This document shows, piece by piece, positions 8,359-18,640 of a DNA stretch of 64,000 nt. Position 1 is the first letter of the stretch. Every line of letters starts with the position of its first letter. This DNA comes from Trichomonas vaginalis G3. Taxonomy: Eukaryota > Parabasalia > Trichomonadida > Trichomonadidae. Under the pieces are notes generated by a model. It saw only the letters and a list, made by a program, of their open reading frames with translations, was not told the origin of the DNA and did not search any database. The stretch lies in contig NC_067205.1 of NCBI RefSeq assembly GCF_026262505.1, forward strand, positions 24,089,585-24,153,584. The letters are read 5' to 3'. A program made the translations under genes and the position numbers.

Positions 8359-9993
8359 ATGACGACTAACTATTTAGTGCCAAACACTAAACCAATTAAT
8401 GGAAATGTATTTCATTCATTCGAAAAGATAAATGAAATATTCGCAAAGAATGACGGTAGAAGATATTATAGAGAACTTGAAAGTTCATGCTATGACTCTG
8501 ATGCTCCATATTTGATGATAAACAAACTCATTTAAGAATTACAAATCCGGCTCATGATGTGAACCAATTAGGTGACACATATATTAAACGCAAAGTTAAA
8601 GCAACTCTAGTTTCAAATAAAGCTTTCACATGTGATGCCGCTTTTAAATGCATGCGTTTATTCGTTGGTTACAAATCATCAAATCAAAGCTTTAAACAAT
8701 TAGAAGTAGAAACTGAAAGAGGTGATGCCGGTTATCTTCAAATGGATTGCGCCCGTGAATCTTTCGCATTTGCAACATATAAACCAAAATCAGAAAGGAA
8801 AGTTAAAAAGTTTGTTCATTCGTTATATAATAATGTTCAAAAATATGATAACTCAGTATGTGGTAAATATATTGACCCTTCAGAAGTTTTCAGAAAGCAA
8901 ATGAAGAAGTTGATGTCACTTTTGATATGATTATTCCGGTAAATGATTTGTTAGCATTTCAGGCGTTCGATGATTATCCTAAATCATTTGGTGATATCAT
9001 TCTTAAATATTATTTTTCAGGGATACTTTAGTATTTTGTCAGGTTGACCCGTTAAGAGTTGCTGATTTACAAAATTACGTTTATGAAAAGATAACTGATG
9101 AAAATTATGAAAAGATTATGAATCATGTTTATAAATATGATCGCAAATTCCAACAAATCGGACTTCCTGCCAAATTAATTACAAGCTTAGCCGCTACATC
9201 TGCTGACGCAACAGTTGATGACGTTATTATTTCATGCACAAAGATGGAAGTTTTAGAGGATAAATGCATTACACCAGGATACGGTTTAATTGAAGAATCA
9301 GTTAAAGCAATACCACGTTTATTCAGTAAGGAAGATCCATTCATGATTCCAGCTCAACATATTGACGTTCGTTCACTAAATGGAGGTTGCATCACTCCTG
9401 AAGGTATCAGCTCAGATTTCTCATACGCTCTTCATAATGTTACAGATGTTGTGTTAACATTTCCGAAGAATGCAATGCAAAGAACAGTTTTAGAAAATCC
9501 AATGCTTCGAGGTCTTCAGGTCACTATAGATTCCAGAAACCCCGATCAAGCGATGACCACAGTGGGCGACATATTCTTTACACGTATGCTTCAAGCTTCT
9601 GATTTAGATGGAGTGAATGAATGCACAGAAGAATACGAGGACTCATTAACTAGACCACTGAATGATGATAATGGCACGCCATTAGCTAGAACATGGAAAG
9701 ACCAAACTTCATTCTTATGCACTATTCCAGTTCAACGTGATGGAGCGGGTATATTCTTTGATGGATTAGAAACTTTCAACTCACAAGTTACAGTACAAGT
9801 GAAAGCTTATCCAATCATTCAGGGTGAAAATGACACTTACTGTTCAAAGGTGACAAATCCTCCTCAGGTTTGGTTTACTAGGACTACATATTGGACATGG
9901 ACACCGGATGAAGGTTTGAAATATCATCCAACAGGTACACCACCACAGTATAGAAGTTCATATGATGAAATATTGATGAATAGAAATGTTTAA
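8359..9993 (+). pseudogene. Probable major capsid protein gene of Maverick A (frameshifted)
   Basis: Start at ataaATG (8359), giving MTTNYLVPNTKPINGNVFHS. The gene is about 540 codons long and sits just before the packaging ATPase, the place of the major capsid gene in Mavericks. Its size and beta-rich, aromatic C-terminus (VWFTRTTYWTWTPDEGLKYH) fit a double jelly-roll capsid protein, but I base this on size and position, not a motif. There are three frame breaks: a lost T near 8512, one after SEVF near 8893, and one near 9030. The first is private to A. The other two are also in Maverick C. The last 291 codons (9118-9993) are open; C has one extra codon there. Confidence 0.6.
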
Positions 9994-10017
9994 AATTATA
10001 AATTTATTTTTGATTAA

Positions 10018-10840
10018 ATGGATTTAAATTCATCCACCCTTATGAAGAATTAGCAGGAGTATATAATACATACGTAGATGATATGATTAATGAAGCATTG
10101 AGTGATAATAGAAATGCTCTATCTAAGGAAAAATTAATGAAAATTCCATATTCTGAATGTTATTTAAATTCAATCACTGCAGCAATTGGTAAACAAAATA
10201 AAGGTAAAACATTAACGATATTAAAACAAATTATCATTATTGCTAACACTTCCCCCTATTCACATGTGTTAATTTATATCAACCGTTCAGGTTCACCTTC
10301 AGATGATACATTTGAATCTTTAAAGCATTTAATCAAAATTCCAATTATTTATTTATCACAAGAAGAAGCAGAAGATTAAAAAAACTTTTTAATGTATAAA
10401 GAATTATATAATACAATCAAGAAGCAAGGATTAGAGGATAAAATTATTGATAAACAACGGGATGAATTATTTGAAACACTTTCTATTTCAAATTTTGATA
10501 GAGAATTTTTGCATTCACTCATTTTTCTAGATGATGCAGTGAAATCAAAACTAATAACAAATGAAAATCATATTTTAATCAGTTATTAACTCAATGTCGA
10601 CACATTCAGTGTTCATTCTTCATGGCTGTTCAATACTTCAAAGCATTAAGCACAAACATTAAATCAAATCTATCAACACTTTTCATTTTCAGTGGGTTTA
10701 GTCGTCAACAGTTGAACGTTATGCTTTATCAAGTGAATTTACCAATGAGCATTAATGAACTTTACACACAATATCAGCAATTAGGTGAACATGGAAAAAT
10801 AATAGTTGATTTAAATAAAGGAAGTGTTAAATTTGATTAA
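10018..10840 (+). pseudogene. Packaging ATPase of Maverick A (several lesions)
   Basis: Start at gattaaATG, 24 bp after the capsid gene. The Walker A loop is visible as AAIGKQNKGKT. The C-terminal block (FIFSGFSRQQLNVMLYQV) aligns by eye with the intact B ATPase (VIFQGFSRYDIELIWKQ), so this is the FtsK-HerA type genome packaging ATPase. Compared with Maverick C, A lost one C near 10040. It has a 3-base deletion near 10376 that creates TAA, and a one-base deletion near 10565. C has different lesions, so decay of this gene followed the split of A and C. Confidence 0.8.
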
Positions 10841-10880
10841 CTTTTTATAATTAATTTTTATTTTTTATTTATAATTAAAC

Positions 10881-11780
10881 ATGACAGAAATAGCAAATCT
10901 TCTACAGGTTCCATTAAAACAAGGAACAAACAAAAAGGGTGCATATAATAGAACTATGAAAGTTCCTGATGGAATGAAAGAATTAGTTCATATTGTTGCT
11001 GGTCTTCAAAAAGATGTTAAACAAATGAGAAACGTTTTAACATTACCAGAAGCTCAAGCATATGCCAAACGTCAAGGTCCAAATTGGGAAGCACACGAAG
11101 CAGACATTACGGGTCCAAATGGAAAACCTGATGGTATAAATGAAGTTTTCGTTACTGATGGTCAAGGTAATATTAAAGTCATAAATGGTTATAAATTAAC
11201 TGTATCTGATTATCCTAAACGTAAAGCATATAATGAACGTTATCCTATGCAATTTGATGAAAATGGAAAAGCTGTTAAACAATACATTGGAGAAGGTGAA
11301 AATGGTCCAATTAATTCATACCGTCATAATCCATATTCTTATTTCAATGAAGAATTAAATGCTATTGAAGAGGGACCGGATGGATTACCACGATATTCTA
11401 ACCAGTTTGATGGTCAATATGCAAATATTAGACCTGAAATTTCAGCTAAGAAATTCTTTAAAGTTGCTTTATTCGATCCAGTTTTCGCAAATGTTAAAGA
11501 TGAACTTAAACAGCAATTCCAACCAATTATAGTAGCAAGAATTGCATCAGGTGCTTTATCTCAAGCATTCAAAGATTTAATTAAGAAACCATTATATCAG
11601 CAACGAGGTTTAACTTATGATTTAGTTAAGGAATCAGATAAAAGAAAATTTGAGAAATCAGATGATTATAAGAATGCAATTAATGAATATATTCGGTCTA
11701 TTAATTTCGATGAAACAGCTAAAAATCAACTTCATGAACAAATACAGGGAATAATAGATTCAAAAGTTCCAGCAAAATAA
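10881..11780 (+). CDS. Maverick A structural-type protein with Asp/Gly motif
   Basis: 299 residues, intact here. Its most distinctive part is near residues 80-110 ([20 protein letters not shown], then GNIKVINGY). This Asp/Gly/Asn pattern resembles short motifs in virion proteins of virophages and large DNA viruses; that link is from memory and unverified. The N-terminus ([20 protein letters not shown]) is basic. The C-terminus is helical and charged. It lies between the ATPase and another conserved structural gene. The Maverick C copy (63326-64000) is heavily frameshifted. Confidence 0.6.
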   Translation: MTEIANLLQVPLKQGTNKKGAYNRTMKVPDGMKELVHIVAGLQKDVKQMRNVLTLPEAQAYAKRQGPNWEAHEADITGPNGKPDGINEVFVTDGQGNIKVINGYKLTVSDYPKRKAYNERYPMQFDENGKAVKQYIGEGENGPINSYRHNPYSYFNEELNAIEEGPDGLPRYSNQFDGQYANIRPEISAKKFFKVALFDPVFANVKDELKQQFQPIIVARIASGALSQAFKDLIKKPLYQQRGLTYDLVKESDKRKFEKSDDYKNAINEYIRSINFDETAKNQLHEQIQGIIDSKVPAK

Positions 11781-11813
11781 AAGTTTAAATATATTTTTTT
11801 TATTCGAATATAA

Positions 11814-12467
11814 ATGAGAAGACGTTTCACTAGTCAAAAGAACACTAACGCAAAAGCAGAGATTACGGTTGGTTATAACGTAAATGATGATAAATCACGA
11901 ATTATTCAAAATGTTAAAGTTAATGTTAGCCCTGAATTAACAAGGTCAGCAACTCAACCAAATTTATTAACTCGTGACTTACCGAAGAATGAGGAGCAAA
12001 ATAAAGAAGATGGAGACCCAACCATTTTATCTGAACCCAGTAAAGAACCTGTTGAGATTCCCACTTATCCAACATACCCAGCACCACTTGATAACCCATA
12101 TAAAATAGACATTAATTCTGAATTAATGAAAATTTACCGTGATATAATAATTAATAATTATGATTCAATAATAAATTTAATTGATCAATCCGGTTTAATT
12201 ATTTTACCTTATGAATCATTAATTCACATTATCGCCATTCTTTGTGATGTTCAAGATTCAGACGTTAAGATTCAATTTTTCATAGATGATGAGGTTTCAT
12301 GCTGCGGAACAGTTGCAAAAATAAATCCTATAAAGGATATTAGCACAATTAAGATATCAAAGAACGGAACAACAACTGAACTTCATTTAACATATAATGA
12401 TATTTATAATAAAATAGTTGATGAATATAAAATATCACTTGAAAAATTCTTTGTTAAGGCTATTTAA
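11814..12467 (+). CDS. Conserved Maverick protein shared by lineages A and B
   Basis: 217 residues. The first ~100 are basic then Pro/Glu-rich and look disordered. The last ~110 form a compact domain with a conserved Cys-Cys-Gly (IDDEVSCCGTVAKINP). Maverick B encodes a homologue at 50291-50940 (LDPEIECCGQTPPFMKIGNI), in the same order downstream of a helix containing IILP/IILT. So this is one of the few genes recognisably shared by the two lineages, probably part of the morphogenesis set. The start follows a T-rich tract and tataaATG. Function unknown. Confidence 0.65.
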   Translation: MRRRFTSQKNTNAKAEITVGYNVNDDKSRIIQNVKVNVSPELTRSATQPNLLTRDLPKNEEQNKEDGDPTILSEPSKEPVEIPTYPTYPAPLDNPYKIDINSELMKIYRDIIINNYDSIINLIDQSGLIILPYESLIHIIAILCDVQDSDVKIQFFIDDEVSCCGTVAKINPIKDISTIKISKNGTTTELHLTYNDIYNKIVDEYKISLEKFFVKAI

Positions 12468-12552
12468 TATTCAAGCATTAACATTATCGAATAATAATCC
12501 TTTGAATCATAATCAATAATAATTGACCTTTCACCAGTTTCTATCGTTTGTT

Positions 12553-12941
12553 TTATTTCTTTTTGTTCCCACTATCCGGATCGGTCATTGTAATTGTTTT
12601 TGTTATAGTATCAGCTTTATCTTTAACTTCAATCTTTTTTCCATCGGGATATTTAAACCAAAATTCCAAAAATTCGATATTGTCAATCTGTTCATATTTT
12701 AATCTATCAATTACATTTTTAATACCATCTGAAAATCTTATGAAATGGTCATTATATGGGTTTGATTGAACTAAATTTGAATGAAGTGAAATATAACCGT
12801 TGATGAATATGACATCGACTCATATTTTCTGAAAACACTAAAATTTATAACATGAATGAATTTCTTATTCGTTGAATTTATGAATTCTTGAGGTAATCTT
12901 ATTCTAGTTTTATTTATCACTGGAAAATAACGCTTTACCAT
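12553..12941 (-). pseudogene. Maverick A hypothetical gene (frameshifted)
   Basis: Read from 12941 the protein starts MVKRYFPVINKTRIRLPQEF and runs about 50 codons. The frame then breaks near 12785 and coding character continues in another frame (HSNLVQSNPYNDHFIRFSD onward) to a TAA at 12553, rich in Asp, Lys and Ile. It is divergent from the next gene with only about 19 bp between the two ATGs, so they must share a promoter. I do not recognise it. Confidence 0.5.
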
Positions 12942-12960
12942 ATTTTTAATCATAATAAAA

Positions 12961-13647
12961 ATGTCAATTATCAATATTATTTCGAATAACAACTGTGAAT
13001 TAAATTTAACAGTTAGCGGAATTTATAATGTTACTCTCGTTTCTGTGAGTGGTAAATTTAATCCCATTCTTTTAGACCCTTCAGATTATATATCATTTAT
13101 TAAAGATGACCATGAAAAAACGTATGATATGTATATAAATAATGTGATAACGAAATGGGATATTAACACGATTTTAAGTTATTTAAATGAATCATTTATC
13201 GTATGGTATGAAGAAAATTTTAAATCAAAACCTGATAAACTTTTTGAACTTGATGAAATAAATAACCTTATTAAATTCCCGCTGAAAATTAAATTTTGTA
13301 CTCCCATCTTCGTTCATTGTTGGGATATTAAATTTTGAAAAAGATGTTGGGGATGTTTTGTATTCTGACACTGGTTCCAATTTCATTTTAATCAAATGTG
13401 ATAAAGTTAATACCCCAATGAGATTTTACATCAAACATTAGACCCTAACTCTTACCCATCAATACAAAACATTTTATCCATCAACTTAAACACATTTTCT
13501 TTATCATATCCGTTTCAATTATCCGGGAATTCATTTATTCTTCATTCAAAAGATTTATCAAATATTAAATTTAGAATAACTGACCTATTTGATTGTGATT
13601 TAGAATTTATGAATGAAATATTATGGCAATTTCAAATAGAAAAATAG
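12961..13647 (+). pseudogene. Structural protein shared with Maverick B (frameshifted)
   Basis: Begins MSIINIISNNNCELNLTVSG; the first frame ends at 13338. Coding then continues in two further frames (FEKDVGDVLYSDTGSNFILI, then SLSYPFQLSGNSFILHSKDL) to TAG at 13647, so there are two frameshifts. The C-terminus (NIKFRITDLFDCDLEF) lines up with the end of the intact B protein at 49288-50064 (DMQFRLVDFQGEPVEL). A beta-strand-rich protein of this length in both lineages, next to the appendage gene, suggests a minor capsid or vertex protein; that role is inferred. Confidence 0.55.
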
Positions 13648-13691
13648 CTGATGAGATAACGGATTAAATATTTATTTTTAAATCATAATAA

Positions 13692-14744
13692 ATGATTAAA
13701 CAACAGCAACCACAACAACTTAAGGCACAAAGCACCCAGGTCCTTCAGACCATTACATACGCCATATATGCATATAATTCAAAGACGGCAGAACAAACGC
13801 AAAGGTTGAAATATGGAGATTTGGAGATAGTATTGAAAAATGACCATTTCGAATTCGTTTGCAAAGGTGGTGCAGTGATATCAAATATAAAAGAAATTTT
13901 ATTTATGAATTCAAAAATTAAAGGAATAACGGATGATATAACATCAATTCCACCAGAAGAACAGAGATATTACGCATTAAATGCATTTCCTAAAGTTTTG
14001 AAGATTGGAAGATTTAATTTAAATGAGGAATTCATAGAAGGTTTCCTAAACGACATAATGAAGAAAGCGGATAAGGAATGTGTTAATAGTGAGTTAATGA
14101 AGAAGGCAAATTTGGTTTATGTTGATGAAAAAGATAATGAAATTAAAGAAAGGGTTGAATGGTATCATGAATGGACATCGAAGATTTTAAAAACTAAAGC
14201 TGATACAGGATGGGTTTCAGGATGTTTAGACCTTAAAGCGGATAAGGAATATGTTAATAGTGAGTTAATGAAGAAGGTAGACAAAACAGAGCTTCAAATA
14301 TTAAAGACTGAAATACTTCAAACATTATATCCTGTTGGTTCTATTTATACGTCAATGAACTCAACAAATACAGCAACAGTTTTAGGTTTTGGTGAATGGA
14401 AGCAGATTATAGACAAATTCTTATACTGTGCTAGATATTCAAAGACGGCAGGAGGTTCGAAGAAAATTAAAGAAGCAAACCTTCCACCGCACACTCATAC
14501 AGGAACGACAAACTTTTCTGGCGACCATATACACTCATTAAGAGACCATCCATTATACAACTCAGAGTATGAAGCTGGCAATGATGTTTTATCTCCATCT
14601 TATAACAATGCAGCAAAAAAGATTTTTCGACAAACTGAACCAGGAGGAAATCATACACATACTTTCACAACAAATCCAACAGGCTTGGGTAAAGATTATA
14701 TGCCACCATTTATGACTGTATTTGCATGGTACCGAATGAACTAA
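13692..14744 (+). CDS. Appendage (fibre-like) protein with phage-type tip
   Basis: 350 residues. The N-terminus is Gln-rich (MIKQQQPQQLKAQSTQVLQT). The middle has repeats with KADKEYVNSELMKK, typical of trimeric fibre stalks. From about residue 215 comes a tail-fibre or collar-type tip: YPVGSIYTSMNSTN, then NLPPHTHTGTTNFSGDHIHS and GGNHTHTFTTNPTG, rich in His-x-His motifs that bind metal in phage fibres. The likely role is host attachment at the virion surface. The last ~150 codons are almost identical, at DNA level too, to the tip of the Maverick B fibre (46027-46500), although the rest of the two elements is very different. Intact. Start at aatcataataaATG. Confidence 0.8.
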   Translation: MIKQQQPQQLKAQSTQVLQTITYAIYAYNSKTAEQTQRLKYGDLEIVLKNDHFEFVCKGGAVISNIKEILFMNSKIKGITDDITSIPPEEQRYYALNAFPKVLKIGRFNLNEEFIEGFLNDIMKKADKECVNSELMKKANLVYVDEKDNEIKERVEWYHEWTSKILKTKADTGWVSGCLDLKADKEYVNSELMKKVDKTELQILKTEILQTLYPVGSIYTSMNSTNTATVLGFGEWKQIIDKFLYCARYSKTAGGSKKIKEANLPPHTHTGTTNFSGDHIHSLRDHPLYNSEYEAGNDVLSPSYNNAAKKIFRQTEPGGNHTHTFTTNPTGLGKDYMPPFMTVFAWYRMN

Positions 14745-14820
14745 ATATATTTTATGTCTGTAATTAATTAGGTAATGAAGTAGCGGATGAACTGCAGGAA
14801 ATATATGTTTACGTTAATGG

Positions 14821-14945
14821 TTTCGGTTATTCAATAATTAATTATTTTTGAATAACTGAAGGTGTCACTACGTCACCATGTGTCACTCGGTTATTTAAAT
14901 TCTCTGAAAAAATGAGACAACATGACATTTTGACAACAGTGACGG
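14821..14945 (+). repeat. GTCAC-rich repeat, forward copy 1
   Basis: A ~125-bp unit containing an imperfect palindrome (GGTTATTCAATAATTAATTA and its partner arm TTGAATAACTG), then three GTCAC boxes (GTGTCACTACGTCACCATG and TGTCACTCGG), then AAATGAGACAACATGACATT and GTGACGGA. Two more forward copies lie at 15833-15959 and 16092-16219, and three reverse copies at 18641-19020. Confidence 0.9.
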
Positions 14946-15066
14946 AGAGTTCAATGAACGCTCAATGTTTGTGAAACAAACTTTAGAACGGACTGAAAGT
15001 CCTGAGCTCCAAAAGAGTGAACGGCATAATTTAAATTATTTTTTTATTTTGTATGAAAGAACAGAA

Positions 15067-15726
15067 ATGTCAGTCGAAGCAAAAACATTCACGAACAAAT
15101 CTAATGGCGAAACATTCACAAAAGGCACTTATAATGGTATTGAAGTCTTACGTAGAGACAAGGATGGTTACATTAATGCAACAAAGATGTGTCAACAGTT
15201 TAGGAAAGACTTTAGAAAGTTGTTGGAAAATAAGTCCTGGGAAGAATATTATAAGGCGTTTTGTGAAGAATATAGCAACCGCCGGAATACAGACGGTTGG
15301 TTTTTATACAAAATTCATGCAGGAATTTCTGATGAAATCAAACAGGTTAGAGGAACGTATGTAGACCCAAGACTTATAAACTATATAACAATGTGGGCTT
15401 CTCCAAAATATTGCATAGCAGTTGGAAAAATTATGGACTCCATAGACAAGAAAGTTCATGAGAAATTAGATGAAGAAGAAGTTGAAGATACAGTAGTGAA
15501 TGCTAAACCTTTGTTCGAACAAGAAGTTAGGAAAATGCACGAAAAACAATTAGAACATGAACGTGAGATATTTTATGGTTATAGAGATTCCCCATACGAA
15601 CTAGACCAATGGGAACAAGAAGATTTAAAGAGAGAATTTAGAGAATATGAACTCGCCAAGATAGCATTTGAAGCTGCAGAAAAGAAGTTAAAAGTTTGGG
15701 GGGCCGTTTGTACAAAAATATTGTGA
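15067..15726 (+). CDS. KilA-N domain protein of Maverick A
   Basis: Start chosen at the ATG giving MSVEAKTFTNKSNGETF; an in-frame extension from 14965 lies in the repeat region and lacks the usual T-rich start signal. The KilA-N fold is shown by GTYNGIEVLRRDKDGYINAT near residues 20-40 and by YVDPRLINYITMWASPKYCI near 100-120. This DNA-binding domain is common in phages and large DNA viruses. The rest is a charged coiled coil. It lies between forward copies 1 and 2 of the GTCAC repeat, next to the primase-helicase, so a role in regulation or replication is plausible. Maverick B has a relative at 42391-43251. Confidence 0.8.
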   Translation: MSVEAKTFTNKSNGETFTKGTYNGIEVLRRDKDGYINATKMCQQFRKDFRKLLENKSWEEYYKAFCEEYSNRRNTDGWFLYKIHAGISDEIKQVRGTYVDPRLINYITMWASPKYCIAVGKIMDSIDKKVHEKLDEEEVEDTVVNAKPLFEQEVRKMHEKQLEHEREIFYGYRDSPYELDQWEQEDLKREFREYELAKIAFEAAEKKLKVWGAVCTKIL

Positions 15727-15832
15727 GTAAATGAACCATTTATTTTTGTCATTAACGACCAAAAATATGTGTTTACGTTAATGGTTTCGTCATGATTTCA
15801 TCGTTAATGATTTCGTCATGTTATCGTCATGG

Positions 15833-15959
15833 TTTCGGTTATTCAATAATTAATTATTTTTGAATAACTGAAGGTGTCACTACGTCACCATGTGTCACTC
15901 GGTTATTTAAATTCTCTGAAAAAATGAGACAACATGACATTTTGACAACAGTGACGGAA
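15833..15959 (+). repeat. GTCAC-rich repeat, forward copy 2
   Basis: Nearly identical to copy 1. It is preceded by short iterations containing TTACGTTAATG and TCGTCATG (15770-15830). Confidence 0.9.
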
Positions 15960-16091
15960 ATATGATGTTATCGTCATGGTTTCATCGTTAATGCTTCATC
16001 AAACTTAAACGTTAATGGTTTCATCATGTTATCGTCATGGTTTCATCGTTAATGGTTACGTTAATGTTTACGTTAATGTTTACGTTAATGG

Positions 16092-16219
16092 TTTCAGGTT
16101 ATTCAATAATTAATTATTTTTGAAGAACTGAAGGTGTCACTACGTCACCATGTGTCACTCGGTTATTTAAATTCTCTGAAAAAATGAGACAACATGACAT
16201 TTTGACAACAGTGACGGAA
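16092..16219 (+). repeat. GTCAC-rich repeat, forward copy 3, with TTACGTTAATG iterations
   Basis: Third forward copy, with one change in the palindrome arm (GAAGAACTG). It is preceded at about 16000-16091 by tandem TTACGTTAATG and CATCGTTAATGG units. Together with copy 2 it forms the region directly upstream of the primase-helicase gene. Confidence 0.9.
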
Positions 16220-16252
16220 ATATGATGCAGCCCAAAAATAAAGTTAGTTTTA

Positions 16253-16283
16253 AAATTATTTTTATTTTTTTATTCCTATATAA
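16253..16283 (+). promoter_or_regulatory. Late-promoter-like T tract and TAAATG start
   Basis: A T-rich tract (ATTATTTTTATTTTTTTATT) is followed by cctatataaATG with no gap. The same arrangement is seen before many genes of Mavericks A and C and several of B, for example 6450, 8359, 10018, 11814, 13692, 19070, 21073 (minus), 32277 (minus), 54026 and 55568 (minus). It resembles poxvirus late promoters (T run then TAAATG) and not the host Inr. Function is inferred. Confidence 0.6.
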
Positions 16284-18602
16284 ATGACAGCAACAAACGA
16301 CAACAGCAACAGTGACTATATCGTTTCTGATGAAAAAGTTATTGATTCATTAGCTGAGGAATTAGTTGTGGCAGAAACTAAAACCCTCAACGAAAGAATT
16401 GGTGAAAACATGATTGATTTACATAACTACCTCAAACACGATGGAGGAAGAGGAAGGAAAACTGGTATGGCTTTATTAGTAAATAAAATATCAAATTTAA
16501 CGATTATAGATGTTGATATCAATAAATCGTACAATGATGAACTTAAAGAAACAGTTAGAAAAGACATTCTATCAAAACTTTCGGATAAAGATGTTATCGT
16601 TAAAACCGCTTCAGGAGGTCTTCACATTTATTGCAACACTAATTTCTTCTATTCAACCTCGAACAGAATGATTAAATGTTATTCCTGCAATGATTATGAT
16701 ATTGATATCATGACTTCAATGGATGATTCAAAACGTTCATTAGTGGTTATGGCTGATTCAAGAGTTCGCAAGAATGCAACAGAACCAATCAATACATACT
16801 CATTCATTCGTGGAAGTTATGATTCAACATTAACTAGAACAGTAAACGATATATTAAATGATTTGAATATTAAGGTAAGAGTTGAACAGAAGAACGAAGA
16901 AATAAAGAGTATAATAAATGAAAACAAAGATGTAAACATTGACGATAAACTTGCCCAGAGCATAGTCGATGGCATCTGTGATTTTGAAGTACATAATGAC
17001 GGTGGAAACATGAATTTAGAAAAAGAAGTTACATTATTTACACTGTTTCAATCAATTAATTCGTTACCTAATCATTTAATTAATGAAGCATACGATAACG
17101 TTTATAACTTCTGCAATTTAACTGAAAATGCAAAAAGTAATTTTGAAAAAGCACGTGGTAGATATGCATATTTAATGACTTCTCCATTTGTTTTGGTGAA
17201 GATTCTAAAACTATATCAAAAGGAATATTATGATGAATACGTTTTACCTTTATTACGTAAGCCAAAAATAACATTTGATATCAAACTTGATGACTCGTTT
17301 TTGATAACAGATATTAGACGCAAGGCTGAAAATCATCAGTATAAAAACAGTTCTGAAGTAATTGAGGATTTATCACATGTAATCCGTTTTGTAGATTGTG
17401 GAAATAAATATTTCATTCAAAAGGACTATAATATCCACGACAAAATGAATCAAATATCATTCGTTCTTCAATCAAACATGAAAGAGTCACTCAAAATGAT
17501 TAAATTATTTAAAGAAGAAGGTAAAACAATAACAGCATGGGATGTACTATTAAATCAATTATCCTCATTAACTGTTAAGGGTGTTTGCTTTAAATCTGAT
17601 TCCCCCGATGTTTTCTCAACGTTTCAGGGTTATAAATACAACGTTCTCGAAAAACTAGATTACTCAAAAATTGAGATGTTTATGAATTTCATTAAAGAAG
17701 CCATTTGTGATAATAATGATGAAGTGTATAAATACCTTCTCGGCTGGATTGCATCAATGATTCAACATCCTGGAATCAAGAATGAAACAGCAATTATTTT
17801 GAAAGGACTTCAGGGAACAGGTAAAAACAGATTCACAGACATTATTTCTGAACTTCTCGCTGGTTATTCATGCAAAAACATTACTGAAATAAGTGAGTTA
17901 ACGGGTAATTTCAATTCAGTAGTTGAGAATAAAATGTTTCTTGTACTTAATGAACTCAAGAATGTTGGTGAAGACAGACTCGCAAACTTCAACGCTTTGA
18001 AATCAATTATTACGGATAATGAGATTAGAATTAATGAAAAGAATCAACCCAGAAGAACTGCTCAGAATGTTGCCAATTTCATTTTCGTAACTAACAATGT
18101 TTACCCTGTCAAAATTGAAGTTGGAGACAGAAGATACGTAGTTTTAAGGGTTAATGGTAAATTTAAGGGTCAATTTGATTATTTCAAGAATTTGATGAAT
18201 TCATGCACAAAGGAATTTTATGATAATTTACTGACGTATTTTATGCATTACGACCTTTCATCATTTAATGTACGAATCATACCAATGACTGAAGCCAAAC
18301 AAGATTTAATTGAATTATCAACAAATCCTTTAGATGTATGGATAAATACACATTATGATGAATTGTGTGCAGGTATGACGTGTAAAAATGCTCTATTCTG
18401 CAAACCATCAGACATGAAAGACAAGAATTTCCAAATGAGTATTAAGGATAAATGTGATAAGAAACAGAGAAGAATAGATGGTAAACAAACATGGTGTTAT
18501 GTTTTGAAAGAAGAAATGAAAGGATTATTTAAACAGGTTGAACCAAACGATGATGAGGATTCATTTACTGACGATGAAATACCTGTAAATGAAGCTTTAT
18601 AA
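16284..18602 (+). CDS. Primase / SF3 helicase of Maverick A
   Basis: 772 residues, intact. The N-terminal third looks like an archaeo-eukaryotic primase-polymerase: LTIIDVDIN near residue 73 (Asp-x-Asp), TASGGLHIY near 110 (metal/nucleotide His), and YDIDIM near 137. The C-terminal half is a superfamily 3 helicase: Walker A GLQGTGKN near 508, acidic Walker B strand MFLVLNELKN near 550, FIFVTNN near 599, and the arginine-bearing GDRRYVVLRV near 614. It would unwind and prime element DNA together with the type B polymerase. It is flanked by three forward and three reverse GTCAC repeats. Maverick B shows no equivalent gene. The C-terminal tail is acidic. Confidence 0.9.
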   Translation: MTATNDNSNSDYIVSDEKVIDSLAEELVVAETKTLNERIGENMIDLHNYLKHDGGRGRKTGMALLVNKISNLTIIDVDINKSYNDELKETVRKDILSKLSDKDVIVKTASGGLHIYCNTNFFYSTSNRMIKCYSCNDYDIDIMTSMDDSKRSLVVMADSRVRKNATEPINTYSFIRGSYDSTLTRTVNDILNDLNIKVRVEQKNEEIKSIINENKDVNIDDKLAQSIVDGICDFEVHNDGGNMNLEKEVTLFTLFQSINSLPNHLINEAYDNVYNFCNLTENAKSNFEKARGRYAYLMTSPFVLVKILKLYQKEYYDEYVLPLLRKPKITFDIKLDDSFLITDIRRKAENHQYKNSSEVIEDLSHVIRFVDCGNKYFIQKDYNIHDKMNQISFVLQSNMKESLKMIKLFKEEGKTITAWDVLLNQLSSLTVKGVCFKSDSPDVFSTFQGYKYNVLEKLDYSKIEMFMNFIKEAICDNNDEVYKYLLGWIASMIQHPGIKNETAIILKGLQGTGKNRFTDIISELLAGYSCKNITEISELTGNFNSVVENKMFLVLNELKNVGEDRLANFNALKSIITDNEIRINEKNQPRRTAQNVANFIFVTNNVYPVKIEVGDRRYVVLRVNGKFKGQFDYFKNLMNSCTKEFYDNLLTYFMHYDLSSFNVRIIPMTEAKQDLIELSTNPLDVWINTHYDELCAGMTCKNALFCKPSDMKDKNFQMSIKDKCDKKQRRIDGKQTWCYVLKEEMKGLFKQVEPNDDEDSFTDDEIPVNEAL

Positions 18603-18640
18603 AGTATGATTGGAATTTATTTTTGCATTAATCCCCCCAC

